Assembly: GCA_015501075.1 (NCBI GenBank)
Contig: JADNYJ010000052.1
Coordinates: 174,030-238,029, forward strand
Reading direction: 5' to 3'
Length of the DNA stretch: 64,000 bases
Origin: Gymnopilus junonius
Lineage: Eukaryota; Basidiomycota; Agaricomycetes; Agaricales; Galerinaceae
In this document: positions 12,791 to 23,844 of the stretch, piece after piece
Layout: every line of letters begins with the position of its first letter
Numbering within the stretch: the stretch's first letter is position 1
Made by a program: the position numbers and the translations under genes
The notes under the pieces: generated by a model
What the model saw: the letters and a program-made list of their open reading frames with translations, nothing else
Databases searched by the model: none
What the model was told of the DNA's origin: nothing

Positions 12791-13486
12791 GTTCCGAATT
12801 TCGAGAGTCCGCCCCTCCGCCCGTCTGCACGTCCGCACGAGGCTGACTAATATCCCAAAGCGGATGTGACGATCGTGGCTGTCACCTCTCGTGATTAGCG
12901 CGTTAGCCTCACCCTGCGTTTTGACCGCAAAATACAAGAGATTTTGCGGATGTCTTTTGCCCGCATTTATGGTTTTTTGGCAAGTGCCGGTATCACATAA
13001 ATATATTAATTAAGCAAGAGTTTTTGAAAGGCTTGTGACGGTTTGTCAACGTTGATCTCAGGTTGCAACTTAGCGGGCAGAACTGCACTCAACGGCCTCC
13101 AGCGATGCATCTGCCTGGAGTGTCAGGGTGGGATGACAGAACAAAATGCATTTGAGCCAAATTTTTGTGCCCCGTCGCCCACGGTAATACATGTATCACC
13201 TTGAAATTATCGGTATAAAAACTTTTTTTTCTCAAATGTGCGCGCTGCATTAACATTCACACTTCAGTTTTCATTTTGATTTTCAACTTATAGGAACAGA
13301 CAAATTATAAATTATATATATATGCCATTTACATATTAAAGCTGCCTTGGATAGTAAATAGGGAGGACGAGAGACTCTGGGGGCAATATGAAATTATGGG
13401 TGTGGCGCGGCAGGCGTGATTGTTGTGTAAGCAACCAAGTGCGGTCGTGCGGACTGTGCGGAGGGCGGACTCTCGAAATACGGAAC
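12791..13486. repeat. Inverted-repeat element, probable degraded MITE
   Basis: A GC-rich arm at 12791-12840 (containing TTTCGAGAGTCCGCC and GTCCGCACG) is repeated in inverse complement at 13446-13486. The arms are imperfect and about 40 bp long, with some 600 bp of AT-rich DNA between them. A further small hairpin, CCGCAAAAT/ATTTTGCGG, sits near 12925-12949. No target duplication could be recognised and nothing is encoded, so an old MITE is the best reading. The whole 12465-13724 spacer lies between the convergent 3' ends of pyruvate carboxylase and the nitronate monooxygenase, and I see no gene in it. An AATAAA at about 12520 is a probable polyadenylation signal of pyruvate carboxylase. Confidence 0.6.
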
Positions 13487-13724
13487 GTCCTCGCAGTAGT
13501 GAAGATAGGCCATTCTTGCCACCAATCGTCAAATACAGCCTGACGTTATTCGAGGCGAAGTTCGGTGTGTTTTAACTAGGACATACGCAGATGTCAGATC
13601 CAATCCAAATAAAAATTGTGTTCCAATTATGAAAACTACCCAAGACTTGGCAGCGTGAACTAGACGGGACTAAACCAGCAGGTACTAATCTTGTGATATG
13701 ACCTACTGACCAGACAGGTATGTT

Positions 13725-15101
13725 TCACTGGACCAGTACTTTAACAGCAGCCTGCAGACTTCGAATACATTCTTCATGCAGCTCGTCCACAATTTCCTGA
13801 TTCCCGTAGTCATTTCATGTCTCATTGGAGTCATCGCGAAACGTACCTTTGCCGGCATGATCTTAGATGTTAGTCCCACTGAAGAACCCGCCCATACAAG
13901 TAGTCGACTGGTGTCACCGGTTCGAGTGCCTTCTGTGAACTTCTGTCTCAGGGTATCTAAATCTTCTCCTCTTTCAAAGTCTTCGACCGTTGCTAAGTAT
14001 GTATGATAAGTGTGTTAGGCAAGTTCGATCACATGCGTTAAGTGAAGCTGCACCATTTCGTAAACCTCTGCCATCTATGCCTTCAGGCCAGCCTAAAGTA
14101 TTTCTGGCGTAATCAAAAGCCATAGTCCGTATAGATTGGCTTGACTGGGCTTCAACCAAGGCGTGGCGCTGTGCATCTGAATAGAAGCTTTCGGGGCACA
14201 TTAAGAATCGAGTTCCCAAAACTACGCCAGAAGCTCCAAGAGTTAGAAGGGATGCTATCTGAGCACCATTTGCGAGGCCGCCAGCCGCCAATAAGGGGGG
14301 CCCGTTATTTTCTGCGGAAACCTTGAACAGTATTGGGAAGAGTGTCAAAAGAGGGAGGCTTGAGCTTAGGCCGTGACCACCAGCTTCGTTCCCTACATTG
14401 AAATAGGCTCAGTGATTGCAAAAGAAAAATAGCACTAAGGATGACGGACCTTGTACGACGATAGCATCGACTTTCCAGGCATTAATCGCCAACAAAAGGT
14501 CCTTAACCGTAGAAATTTGTATAAAGATCTTTACAGCGTCTTTGGTCCCTGCGTTGGGATCATGCTTGCGAATGTGATTTACCCAGCGACCGAGATCCTC
14601 GCCAAAGGAAAACCACACGGCTTGCGGATGACTTTCGAGAGCGGCGGCTAGAAGCTCTTCGGCCTTTGCAGGGAATTTCTCAAGTTGCCAACACAGAAAG
14701 CCGACACCAATCGGAAGGGTCTGCTGCTCATTAATCTGTAGATGATTTCGAGCAACCTTGAGCTCCTTTTTTAGGGCATCAACAGAGTCATATCCTACAT
14801 AAAGCAGAAAGGGGTGTGAAGGGTTGAATGAGACGTATGACGACATAGAAGTACCTGCAGACAGGAAACCGAAGCCGCCTGCAAGAGTGACTTGGGCAGC
14901 CAAAGCACCTACAAGAAGATTCCGATTAGGTCTGTGCATCGGACGAGGGCAACAAGATGGATGCACCTCCACTCGCGCCAGCCATCGGGGCTGCTACGAT
15001 GGGGGATTTGATACCTATTTGAGAGCTGAATGAAAAAATTAACAAGGAGTATAGCTTGAAGGCACACCCAGCAAATTAGTGACAGAGGTTTGGATGGACA
15101 T
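13725..15101 (-). CDS. Nitronate monooxygenase (2-nitropropane dioxygenase family)
   Basis: FMN-dependent oxidase that detoxifies alkyl nitronates such as propionate 3-nitronate. Splicing from the ATG at 15101 gives MSIQTSVTNLL-GIKSPIVAAPMAGASGG, the typical N-terminus with the flavin-phosphate region. GGFGFLSAG, an internal IVVQG, NEAGGHG (catalytic-region histidine), LLAAGGLANG and GVVLGTRF follow in the family order of the TIM barrel. The C-terminal part reads GDTSRLLVWAGSSVGL and ends ELHEECIRSLQAA-VKVLVQ at 13725. The product is about 350 residues and no frame break was seen. It is divergent from the SmB gene with only 174 bp between the start codons. The true in vivo substrate cannot be told from the sequence. 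Confidence 0.9.
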
Positions 15102-15275
15102 TTCGGGGGGAAACGGACAGAGAAAGAGCTCATGATTTATGATATTTACGATAAATACGAGGTCGACTGTGACTCGGATGCTGGACTAATCATAGCCGTT
15201 TGTGTACAATTGTTTGTAGAAAATTCAGAGACCTTGATCCTTGCACTTTCAACGTTCTCCAACGCGCCGCCCGTC
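15102..15275. promoter_or_regulatory. Shared divergent promoter, nitronate monooxygenase / SmB
   Basis: Only 174 bp separate the two divergent start codons, so both promoters and 5' UTRs must overlap here. There is no clear TATA box. The stretch holds a TTTATGATATTTACGATAAATACG segment-like AT-rich core around 15135-15158 and a CAACG-rich segment near the SmB start. This is inference from position only. Confidence 0.5.
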
Positions 15276-16017
15276 ATGGTATGCTTTTATTTTTCAAGAT
15301 GCATCTCATACTCATATGTTTGTTAGCCTCCTCCTAAATCCAAGGGTGGAAAAATGCTCAGTCTCATCAACTGGAGACTGAAAGTTACGATCAACGATGG
15401 TCGCGCGATGATTGGCCAAATGCTGGCATTTGACCGGCACATGAACTTGGTTCTTGCAGACTGTGAAGAATTCAGGAGAATCAGGCCCAAGAAAAAGCCT
15501 GGGGAGGAAACGGCCCCCGAACAAGAAATGAAGCGTACGCTCGGCCTGGTCATCTTGCGAGGAGAAACAGTGGTTAGCATCAGCGTGGAAGGTCCTCCCC
15601 CAGTAGTCGATGAGGATAAAAAGAACGCGGTACGTATTTAAAAGGCAGAATGGAAATCAAAGTCATTGACTTACGACAAAAATAGCTACCTGTTGGTCCT
15701 GGACGCGGTATGCCTGCTGGACGTGGAATGGGAATGATGCCTCCCAGTATGTATTCCAGATTGAGCCTCGTTGTGTTTGTCTCTGACGTTCTTCAAATCA
15801 GTGGGACCCCCTTCTTTACAACGCCCCCCAATGCCATTTGCGCCTCCAGGTATGGCAGGACCGCCTCCTGGCTTCAGGCCGCCAGGTTTTCCTCCAGGCA
15901 TGCCATTCCCTCCTCCCCCTGGATTTGCTGGCCCTCCTCCTGGGTGAGTATATGCTCCTTACCTGGTTTGCTATTACTTATCAATATACACCGAAAAGCT
16001 TTCAACCACCTCAATGA
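15276..16017 (+). CDS. SMB1: Small nuclear ribonucleoprotein SmB/B'
   Basis: Core component of the Sm ring on U1, U2, U4 and U5 snRNAs, needed for snRNP assembly and splicing in the nucleus. Five exons give 175 residues: 15276-15278, 15327-15629, 15686-15746, 15802-15943 and 15999-16017. The first exon holds only the ATG codon. The Sm fold covers residues 8-90: Sm1 motif with DGRAMIGQMLAFDRHMNLVL, Sm2 with LGLVILRGETVVSISVEG. A Gly/Arg/Met-rich linker (PVGPGRGMPAGRGMGMMPP) precedes a proline-rich C-tail of PPG and PGMP repeats, as in SmB proteins of other organisms. All splice sites are GT-AG. Divergent from the nitronate monooxygenase. Confidence 0.93.
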
Positions 16018-19000
16018 TTGATGATGTCTTGATAGTTGCAGCGCTTGGCAGAAAAAATAATCGGTTCTTTGTTGTATGTATTTCATCATAACCAATTCGG
16101 ACTGTGTGTTGCGTATAAATTTGTTTCCGCTATTTTTTTTGCTCGATCTCTCTATCACGAAGTTTCGGTGGGGCTGGAGTTCGACGGCAATGATCCCCCA
16201 GCCTATCGATCTTTCCTGATCTTCACCGGTACCTCGAGTCTTATATGTATAGGCCAGCTATCATCGTTCTAGGACCGAAAATTGGGTGGAAAGCTTATCT
16301 GACATCACTCGTATTCCCAATTCTGAACCCACTCTCTACTTTCCGATAAAAAAGGGCTGCCGAATCGGACGCAATAGCTATCTGGACTAATCCAGATATA
16401 GAGAACGAACAGGGCAAGATTTTTGGACGATATATTCGGCTCTAGAAGGATCTCTCCACAGCCAATAGTGATGGTGGACCATTGCGGTGAACTAACGACA
16501 ATTCGTTGCCTTGCTGACTCTTTTTCACTTTGAGCCTAACGACTTAGGGACCGTTCTTCACACCCCTCTATTATATGTAGCAAGCAGTATTGGAAGGGAT
16601 TTGCTTCCATGTTTTGGACTCTTTCCCACCGGCAATTTAGATATTACTCTCGGCGAATTTGAGGCCCCCAGTATCCGGCTACGATTGTCTACTCAGCTGC
16701 CCTGAAATTCACTTACTTGTATATCTGATCGACTGGGCGAGGACTGGGCACAGCCAAAATAGCAAGGGGAACGCACCGTCACTCCACTGCGTCCGATGCC
16801 GCACGTCCGCCACAGAATTTCGTGAGTCTGTCAAGCTCTCTGCTCTGCTCCATATACGAATCCAACATCACACCTTCTGGGAATGGTTGCTTCGAGTTCA
16901 ATCTGCGCTCCATCCAATACGTAGGTGCTATGTTTGCACATCCCACTGACCTACAAGGTCCATCCGGTGTTGTCTTTCTTGTGGTCTTCGTTAGTCCTTT
17001 CATATACATCATACATCAAATCACCAGGTGCCTATGAGTCGGCTCCGGTAATCATTTTTGGTGCGCCGTACTTTGGCGGCATCTATAAGCATCTATACAG
17101 TAGTACTGACGCAAGACCCGCCCGAATTTACAGTAAGGTTTCTAAGGAATGGTCGGCGCATCTTCAAACGGTATTCAGAGTCTTTCCTGTTCATGGAACT
17201 GGGGGAAATGTTGAAGTGCCTAATTTAAATTGGAACAACTGCCCTGAAGCCTAACTATTAATGCGGTAAGCATACTAAGCAAGTCACAAATTGAATTTTA
17301 TGCCGCTAGCGCTGATTGATTACATATGTAGGGTCTGACTGCACAATTTAGCATTTTGGTAGCGAACCTCTTACCTGGTTTGAATTAACTGCTGACTCAA
17401 GGCTGACGAATAGACACCGGTCACTAAAATATGTGTAGAAACATCAAAGCTGGCGTTGGGAAATACGTCAACAGGATTACATGTTGGACCATTATATGCT
17501 TGTGAGTAGACGTCCGAGACCGACGAAGTGATCATCTCCCACTCAACATGTCGTCCACCTAGCATTTTGCCCGCTGATATCGAGATTGCAGTGGTCAGAA
17601 AAGGCTCTCGGCGCGCTGCTTGATCATTTAATCAAATTATTAAGACTCGAATATGACGCGCCAGTAGTTTGATTAGTTGATTAGGTTCCGGCTGGAAATT
17701 GCGTCTATTATTTCAATAGTATGCGCAATCAGAACGGCTTTTGGAATCCAGGGGCAGTATCAGCGCGAGGTCAGCAGGCCAGAGCGCCTTGCCTAATTTG
17801 GCGAGGACCGACGTAGTCTATTTCAAAAATTTCGCGAGATTCGGGATCGCTGATAAATGTGGAGGCGACTTAAAGGGGAACGGTCTGGAACGGTTCTGCA
17901 TTCTCAATATTAAATCTCGATGTGACGAATGAAGTCTTGCCGTAATGTGAGCGAACAGAGGTCGGGAGCCGCGAACGTTCTGTATATGTCCGAACAGTGG
18001 GCCGGTCCTGAAAGTTCGGTTTCCGGCTCTGCTGGATGCGGAAGTGGTGGCATTGGCTGCAAGAATGAAAGATGAATCTGAATCTGTAAATTTGCTGAGT
18101 ACCAACGTCACTTGACGTGATTGTGATAGGGCCACACGCAATGGTGCTGTATGTAATAGTATGAAAGAAGGTAGAGCGCAGTGGACATTTCATTTGAAGA
18201 GGTACAGGTATGAATGACATGCTGCCAGCGAATATAATTGGACGGCACCATCATGGAAAGGGATAAGCAGTTTGATCTGCTCAAAGTAAGAGCAAGAGTA
18301 GCAGCGCAAGACCGTCTAAAGACCAAAGGGACGGATTGTGTATATGCTTATAGGCAAAGTGACGACTAGGCCTCGACGCCTGTCGACGGCTTACGGTCAA
18401 ATTTGGAACATAAGTTTGGCAGTACTTAATGTCGGTAGCTTCGTAAATGATGGGAGTATCGTCCATCTATGTGCTGATGACACAGAGGCTGCCGTTATTT
18501 CGCTCCCGTAGGGTGGACTGCCTGTCATATAGACCACTGAGGATGAGCTAATTTATGGAAAGAGAAGGAAAGAGACCAGGTCCAGAGTTTGAGGATGCCT
18601 ATTTGGTGCTGATGCGCACTAACTCAGGTGGCAGTTAAGAGTTAATTGTAGTACATGATTCAACGGTCGCATGGCGATGGCGTGCAAAGTGCCAATGATA
18701 TTGGCGGTAGCTTTGAAAAAGAATTCGCGGGTGAATCGGAGAAGAGCGAGTCGTTTGCGTGCAGGTAAGATCCAGTTCAGTAGAATCTTCGGGAAGACCC
18801 AAGGGAGTTCTTGCTTTACACGCAGCAATTGTAGTGGGTAAGACTACAGAGACCATCTCCCATAAAGCGGGAGAAATAGGTGGTTCACGGTACGTAGTTC
18901 CTCAAGAACGCTCTAGCGGGAGTGTTTGGACGTCCGAGAATTGCATTGTTTCTTGGTGTTTCCAGATGTTGTGCCTTCGCGAAGATTCTGAATGAAGAGA

Positions 19001-19371
19001 AAAGAGTTTATATTTGATTCCAACTATCGCTATGACTGGCTGGACAAAAGGGGGGGCATGTGAGCAGGTACATGTCATTTTTGGCTACAGGCAAGGCCAC
19101 TTTCTCACCTGCAACAACCTACTGCTGCTATCTCTGGAGCACTTCATCTTTCATGGATTCTGAGAGAAGCAGAGATGAGAATGCGCCAATGGCTAATTGC
19201 GAATATAATGGTACAGTGGGGCCTATGTAAGAATATGTACATGTATGAGTGCTGTCTAGGTGTGCGATGCGAGGGGAAAGAAGCAAGAACAACTGAGTGG
19301 GTTGTTATATGTCGGGTTTTGGATAGCATGGGAATAAAAAAAAAGAGGTGATAGCTGGGGGTTGATATGCG
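16018..19371. other. 3.3 kb gene-poor stretch, nothing recognised
   Basis: Several ORFs of 60-110 codons occur on both strands (for example 16779-17012 minus and 16925-17254 plus), but none shows a known domain. One plausible small intron on the minus strand around 16941-16967 (GTAGGT...ACATAG) would join two open segments, which might be the remains of a gene. No inverted or direct repeat of note was found. The right end probably contains the 3' UTR of the Ecl1-type gene. Confidence 0.4.
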
Positions 19372-20692
19372 TCATGAGGGAAGAAATGCGATGCGATGGA
19401 ACGAAACACAATGCAAGAAAACAAGCCATAAAGTCGAAATACGAGCGTTGTGTGGAAGGGGTAAATGAAAACCGCGGCGGAGGAAAAGTGGAGCCCAAGT
19501 CGGTTTATGAATTTTGAATGAGATTGGGGGGAGTGGGGTATGAGGTATGAAGATGCCGTCCAGGGATATCCAGATCATGTGTGATATATGTTTGGAGAGA
19601 AGAGAAAAGAGATCTAAGGCAATGAGGGACACAAAGACAAAAAACGAAGCTTCATGCCGCGGCACGAGAGGCTTTGCGACCTCGTGTTCTAAAAGACGGG
19701 TGTTCATCATGATGATAAGGGCCTTCGACCGGAAGCTTGCAACCACGCGAAGGCTCGCAGGTATTGGCTTAGTCGTCGAGCACTGGGTATTGGGCTTGGT
19801 CGGTTGCTCGACGACTACAGTGCCTGCCATCCAACAGATGGTAGATTGGTCTGCAAATCCATGCAAGGAATGAGGGTATGAGATAATTTTCGCGGGAGGC
19901 AGCAAAGTAGTGCGAGCTTGCAAGGAGAACTTGACCTCCTCAGAGGGAGGGAAGGGGGTTTGTGGAGGCAGCTTGGTATGGACGAAGGTTGGAGAGGGAT
20001 AGACCCAAGAGCGAACGTGGGAATACATGTCGTCGAGCACGGAGGGCTTTCGGCTTGCAGAAGCGATTGGTACAGGCTGGGAAGAGGCCGGAGTAGCGAC
20101 AAGGGAAGATTCTGTCGCTGCTGTTCTGAGGGAGGTCTGGCCTGTGCTTGCGATGGCTGCCTGGGTGAGGGAATGCAGAGAGGTATGGCGTTTGGGACTG
20201 AGCTCCATTGGAGTAGATAGTGGTGGGAGAGCGGATGGAGGGGAGGCTAGGGAGAGCGAGGGAGGCACGAGGCGACGATGGGGTTTGAGGAGAAATGGTG
20301 GTGGTGGCTGGCGGTAGGTTGCCCCCGAGAGAGGCGAATCGAAAGAGGAAAACTCTTCGGTGGGCGACGAGATGGCGCCAGCCGGGGCACCAGAGGGAAC
20401 TTGGGCAGCCCAAGCGGAGATGCCTGCAGAGTCATTGCCTGTCCATCTAGAGGGAGACGGAGCACGGTCTATGGTATGAAAAATAATATGGTCCTCTAGA
20501 GAATCGACCTGCTCTGTCTGGTGGTCATAAGATTGGGAGGCTTCGGGGGAAGCGCGTTGGCGGCATTCTGAAGAGCAGTAGAGGGCGGAGTCGTGCTGGA
20601 GAGACGGTGAGGAAGAAAAAGAAAAAAAGAAAAGAGAGAAAACATACGAGGCGCTTTTCGCAGGTCAAACACCAGTCAAGGTCGATGTCCAT
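19372..20692 (-). CDS. Ecl1/Ecl2/Ecl3-type zinc-binding protein (life-span factor family)
   Basis: Two exons, 20648-20692 (15 codons) and 19372-20595, give 422 residues. The N-terminus has the paired-cysteine signature of the ECL zinc-binding family: WCLTCEKRL in exon 1 and ALYCSSECRQRA at the start of exon 2, so the CxxC pairs are split by the intron. The rest is Ser/Pro/Thr-rich and low in charge, with MYSHVRSWVYPSP as the only other distinctive block. In fission yeast, small Ecl1-type proteins extend chronological life span and respond to nutrient stress; basidiomycete members are longer. The last 100 residues are unusually hydrophobic and aromatic, so the true stop may lie earlier after an unseen intron. 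The family call rests mainly on the cysteine motif. Confidence 0.72.
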
Positions 20693-22766
20693 GGTTGAGT
20701 GCAGTCCATTCCATTCCGCCGTTTTATAAAAAGCGCACAGGGCTCCCATATCGGGACCAGATCCAATCGAGATCTGCAGATTCCCAAATAGAAACAAACA
20801 GAACCCGCCCTGCAGTCACGGGCTGTCACCGCCAAGTCCAGCCATATCTGGTTCTTTGCCTATTCTGGTCAAAGCGCAGCTGATGCGAATCCACGAGTCA
20901 TGGGACTCCAGACCTCCGCCTACCATTCCCGGCACACTCTGCAACTTTCCGTTCCCCATGCCGCCGGATGCTCAATACTCTACATCTTCCTGTACTCGAA
21001 CAGAGGTCCTTCCTGCCCAGACAGAATAAAATACTGCCTCAAGAAACCCTCCGATCCGTGGGTCTCTGGACAACCACTCTATCTAAGCACTCTTCTTTTC
21101 TCAGCAGACGCTTATCGGAGCACTGGCCACAACGAAACAACATCTCGCCTAATAGATTTTCGTGGTCTGGGTCCTTCCATTGTTTCGTGACACTCCAGGC
21201 TTCAACTACTGTCGGTTCGCCTCACACCACAAGAGAAAAAAAATAAGATGGTCGTGGCAAACGATCATCTATACCTTCTCGTTCAACAGATTGTTGGATA
21301 CTGAGAAACCCAAAGTCACGTCAGTTGCCGAATAGAACCTTGTTCGATCAAAAACTTAACTCTGGCTTCAAAAAGATTTCTCTACTCATATAGAAGGCCT
21401 ATGATCATCTGTGTTGATTGACTGACTGACAGCGAGGTCGATCAATGGCCCGTATCTCGAGAGGAATTAGTCCTGGAAGGATGGGCCGGTATGTACGTAC
21501 GTATGAGAACTCACTGCTAAGTGTGCTGCCCGGCGTGCACCATCACCATCAGAAATAAATATCCGACGTCCTACGCCTGTCTCACTTCGCCAGTTAGCCA
21601 TCCATATGCTTTGCAGTGAGAGAACAACCATCACCATAGAAGTCTTCTATGCCATCGTTCATCGCGAACCCAGTGTGAGTCGGCGGCGGTGGCAAGCGAA
21701 ATCGCTCACCGACCGTTTCTGGCCCGAGGGGATTAATCTAAACCAAGAAACAGGGCCCTTCTCAAGACTATGTAGCGTGGGTGTAATGACTGCTTCATCC
21801 TTGTACAAGGTTGAGCCCACATCTGTGGTTGTTCTAGTTTGATCTTCCAATTCCACAGCAGATGGATGGCTTGAAGTCGTGAGAATACTGACAGTGCACT
21901 CACATCGTCATGTCGTTATCTTCGAGTTCGATGCGCAGGGATGCTTGTTAGTAGCAAAAATACGAGTCATTGTGAGTTGTGTGATGGCGGCGCACTGAGC
22001 GCAGTTCGTGTGCCTGTACACTGTGTGGCAAATCAAGCAGGACCTTATTCGGCGTATGCGCGTTCTGTCCCCCCTCTCTTGGACTTCAGGAACCACTTGA
22101 CCAAGCGCCTTGTTCCCTATCATGCAGCATAGATATGATGAAGGGGCGCTATGGTCAGATGAACACTCCATTTATGCGTAGAGCGATGGTCACCACACCG
22201 TAATTGAAGGTCAGTTTCGCGGGAGAAGCCAGGTCCAAGTCATGATTCGAGATTTTGGCAAGTCTTGGATCTACGCTCCTTGGTCCTGGGAGGATATCTT
22301 GAACTTCGATGAATTGTATACGATACCGCGGAGTTCAGAAATTCTTCATCAGAAGTCGTTCTCGGAAAAAATCGCAATGAGCCGGCCTGCTGTGTATCAG
22401 AAAAAAAAAACTTGGAAACCACATGGGTGTCCATAAAGTCTACCAAAGGTCCACCATCAACGTAAATATGTCTTTCGGGTTTCACTTGAATACCCGCGCA
22501 AAGGATCTTCAAATCCAGGATCGAGTTTGTATATATGTACACATACCTTTTCTCACTTTTCATTGTACACTTGCACTTATTCAATCAAACTCATGAGCAA
22601 ATCCCGTAGGAGGTGAAGTGGTATAGTCAAACCGTCTAACAAGTGTGAGATCTCTTTCGAGTAAAGTGTGCGAGCTGTCGCACATATACGTCCGTGTGAG
22701 CATTGGAATGTCGTATATAAGTCGCAGCAGCTCACTGCACCAGTTGCAGGTGGAGACGCGCAACGG
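20693..22766. other. 2.1 kb intergenic region
   Basis: The first 300-600 bases upstream of the Ecl1-type start are pyrimidine-rich and probably hold its promoter and a long 5' UTR. Between 21400 and 22580 small ORFs exist on both strands, including an open segment at 22240-22436 on the plus strand with FGKSWIYAPWSWEDILNF and an overlapping 114-codon ORF on the minus strand. Neither matches a family I know. No repeat was found. Confidence 0.4.
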
Positions 22767-23536
22767 TCATTGATCTTTCTTCTCTGCTGTCGTTGCTGCC
22801 GCCTTTTTCCTTTGCTCTGCCTCCCGTTCGGCGTTAGCCTTTGCCTCCGTGCGATATGCCCATTCTTGGCCTGCCTACGATGCATCAGGGTAAGAAGACC
22901 ATTGTGAGGAATGATAGAAAAAAAGTTACTTGAAGAAATAGGACCAAGAGCAGACAACCAATGACAATGATGTTCCCCGCTGATAAAACGCGCATTGCCA
23001 GTACTTGGTCCTCCCGCGTATCCACACCTTTGACAGGGTCTGCGATTGTCCGCAGACAACTTACTGTCACAGTGAGGTATACCGCGATAGCAAAGACGTA
23101 TACAACTGAGGGGGGAGGTGGATTAACGATGTGTAAGGGCACCAGTAGTTCATAGGGGGGGTTTACCTAGGCTGCTACCATCGAAGTACATGGCACTCTC
23201 ATCCCATTTGTGTATTTTGGACAGAAAGCCAAGTAACCCAACAGCGACCATGCCATGGAGCAATGCCTGCTTATGATTGAGCTGCAGTTTCTGTAGGAAA
23301 TGATGGGCTGACCTTGATAGCTGGAGGAGCGTTGAAAAAGGTGGTATAGAACTGAAAGCCGTCCGTAATCACGTCCTCAGTGATCTCTCCCCATAATAGT
23401 CGGTGATCAACATTAAAGCAAATGAAAAGAACACCTGTATTATCATGGAATTTTTAGTTTTTATCCGTAGTTGATGAACTAGCTTACCCAGAAAGAAAGA
23501 TACAGGTGCCAGAACAGCGGCCTGTTTGAATCCCAT
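22767..23536 (-). CDS. SHR3: ER chaperone for amino acid permeases (Shr3 family)
   Basis: Membrane chaperone of the endoplasmic reticulum that keeps amino acid permeases folded and lets them enter COPII vesicles. The spliced protein has about 184 residues. It starts MGFKQAAVLAPVSFFLG, a first membrane helix, continues DGFQFYTTFFNAPPAIK, then a second helix HGMVAVGLLGFL, a third VVYVFAIAVYLTVTVSCL and a fourth NIIVIGCLLLVLFLQAGQEW. The end is a charged Lys/Glu/Ala cytosolic tail finishing in KKDQ. Four helices plus a charged cytosolic tail is the Shr3/Psh3 layout. Introns are GT-AG and no frame break was seen. The neighbouring RhoGAP gene lies 309 bp upstream on the same strand. Confidence 0.88.
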
Positions 23537-23844
23537 GTAGAAGATCTTCAAGGGCAGAGCCCCAATGTTTGGCAGGACTCGGCACACCGCTTGGCAGCAA
23601 CGCATGTCAATAGAACTGCATTGCAAATAATCTTATTATCGACAATTTAAATAATTCCTTGCTCTCCTCGATCGTACAATGCAAAGAGTATAAATTTACA
23701 TGCAAGGACAGGAATCTCGCGCAAACTGATGGTATCAAGATGAGGTATATAAGATGGCACAAGAGCAAGTAACGAATGAGTCAAAAATGAATAATACTGT
23801 TCTGTACAAGAATGGTGGCACACGTTCACATTCGTAAATGGAGA

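Noticed and set aside
19918..20499. Plus-strand ORFs of 73-100 codons
   Set aside because: They are antisense shadows of the Ser/Pro-rich Ecl1-type coding exon and have no motif of their own.
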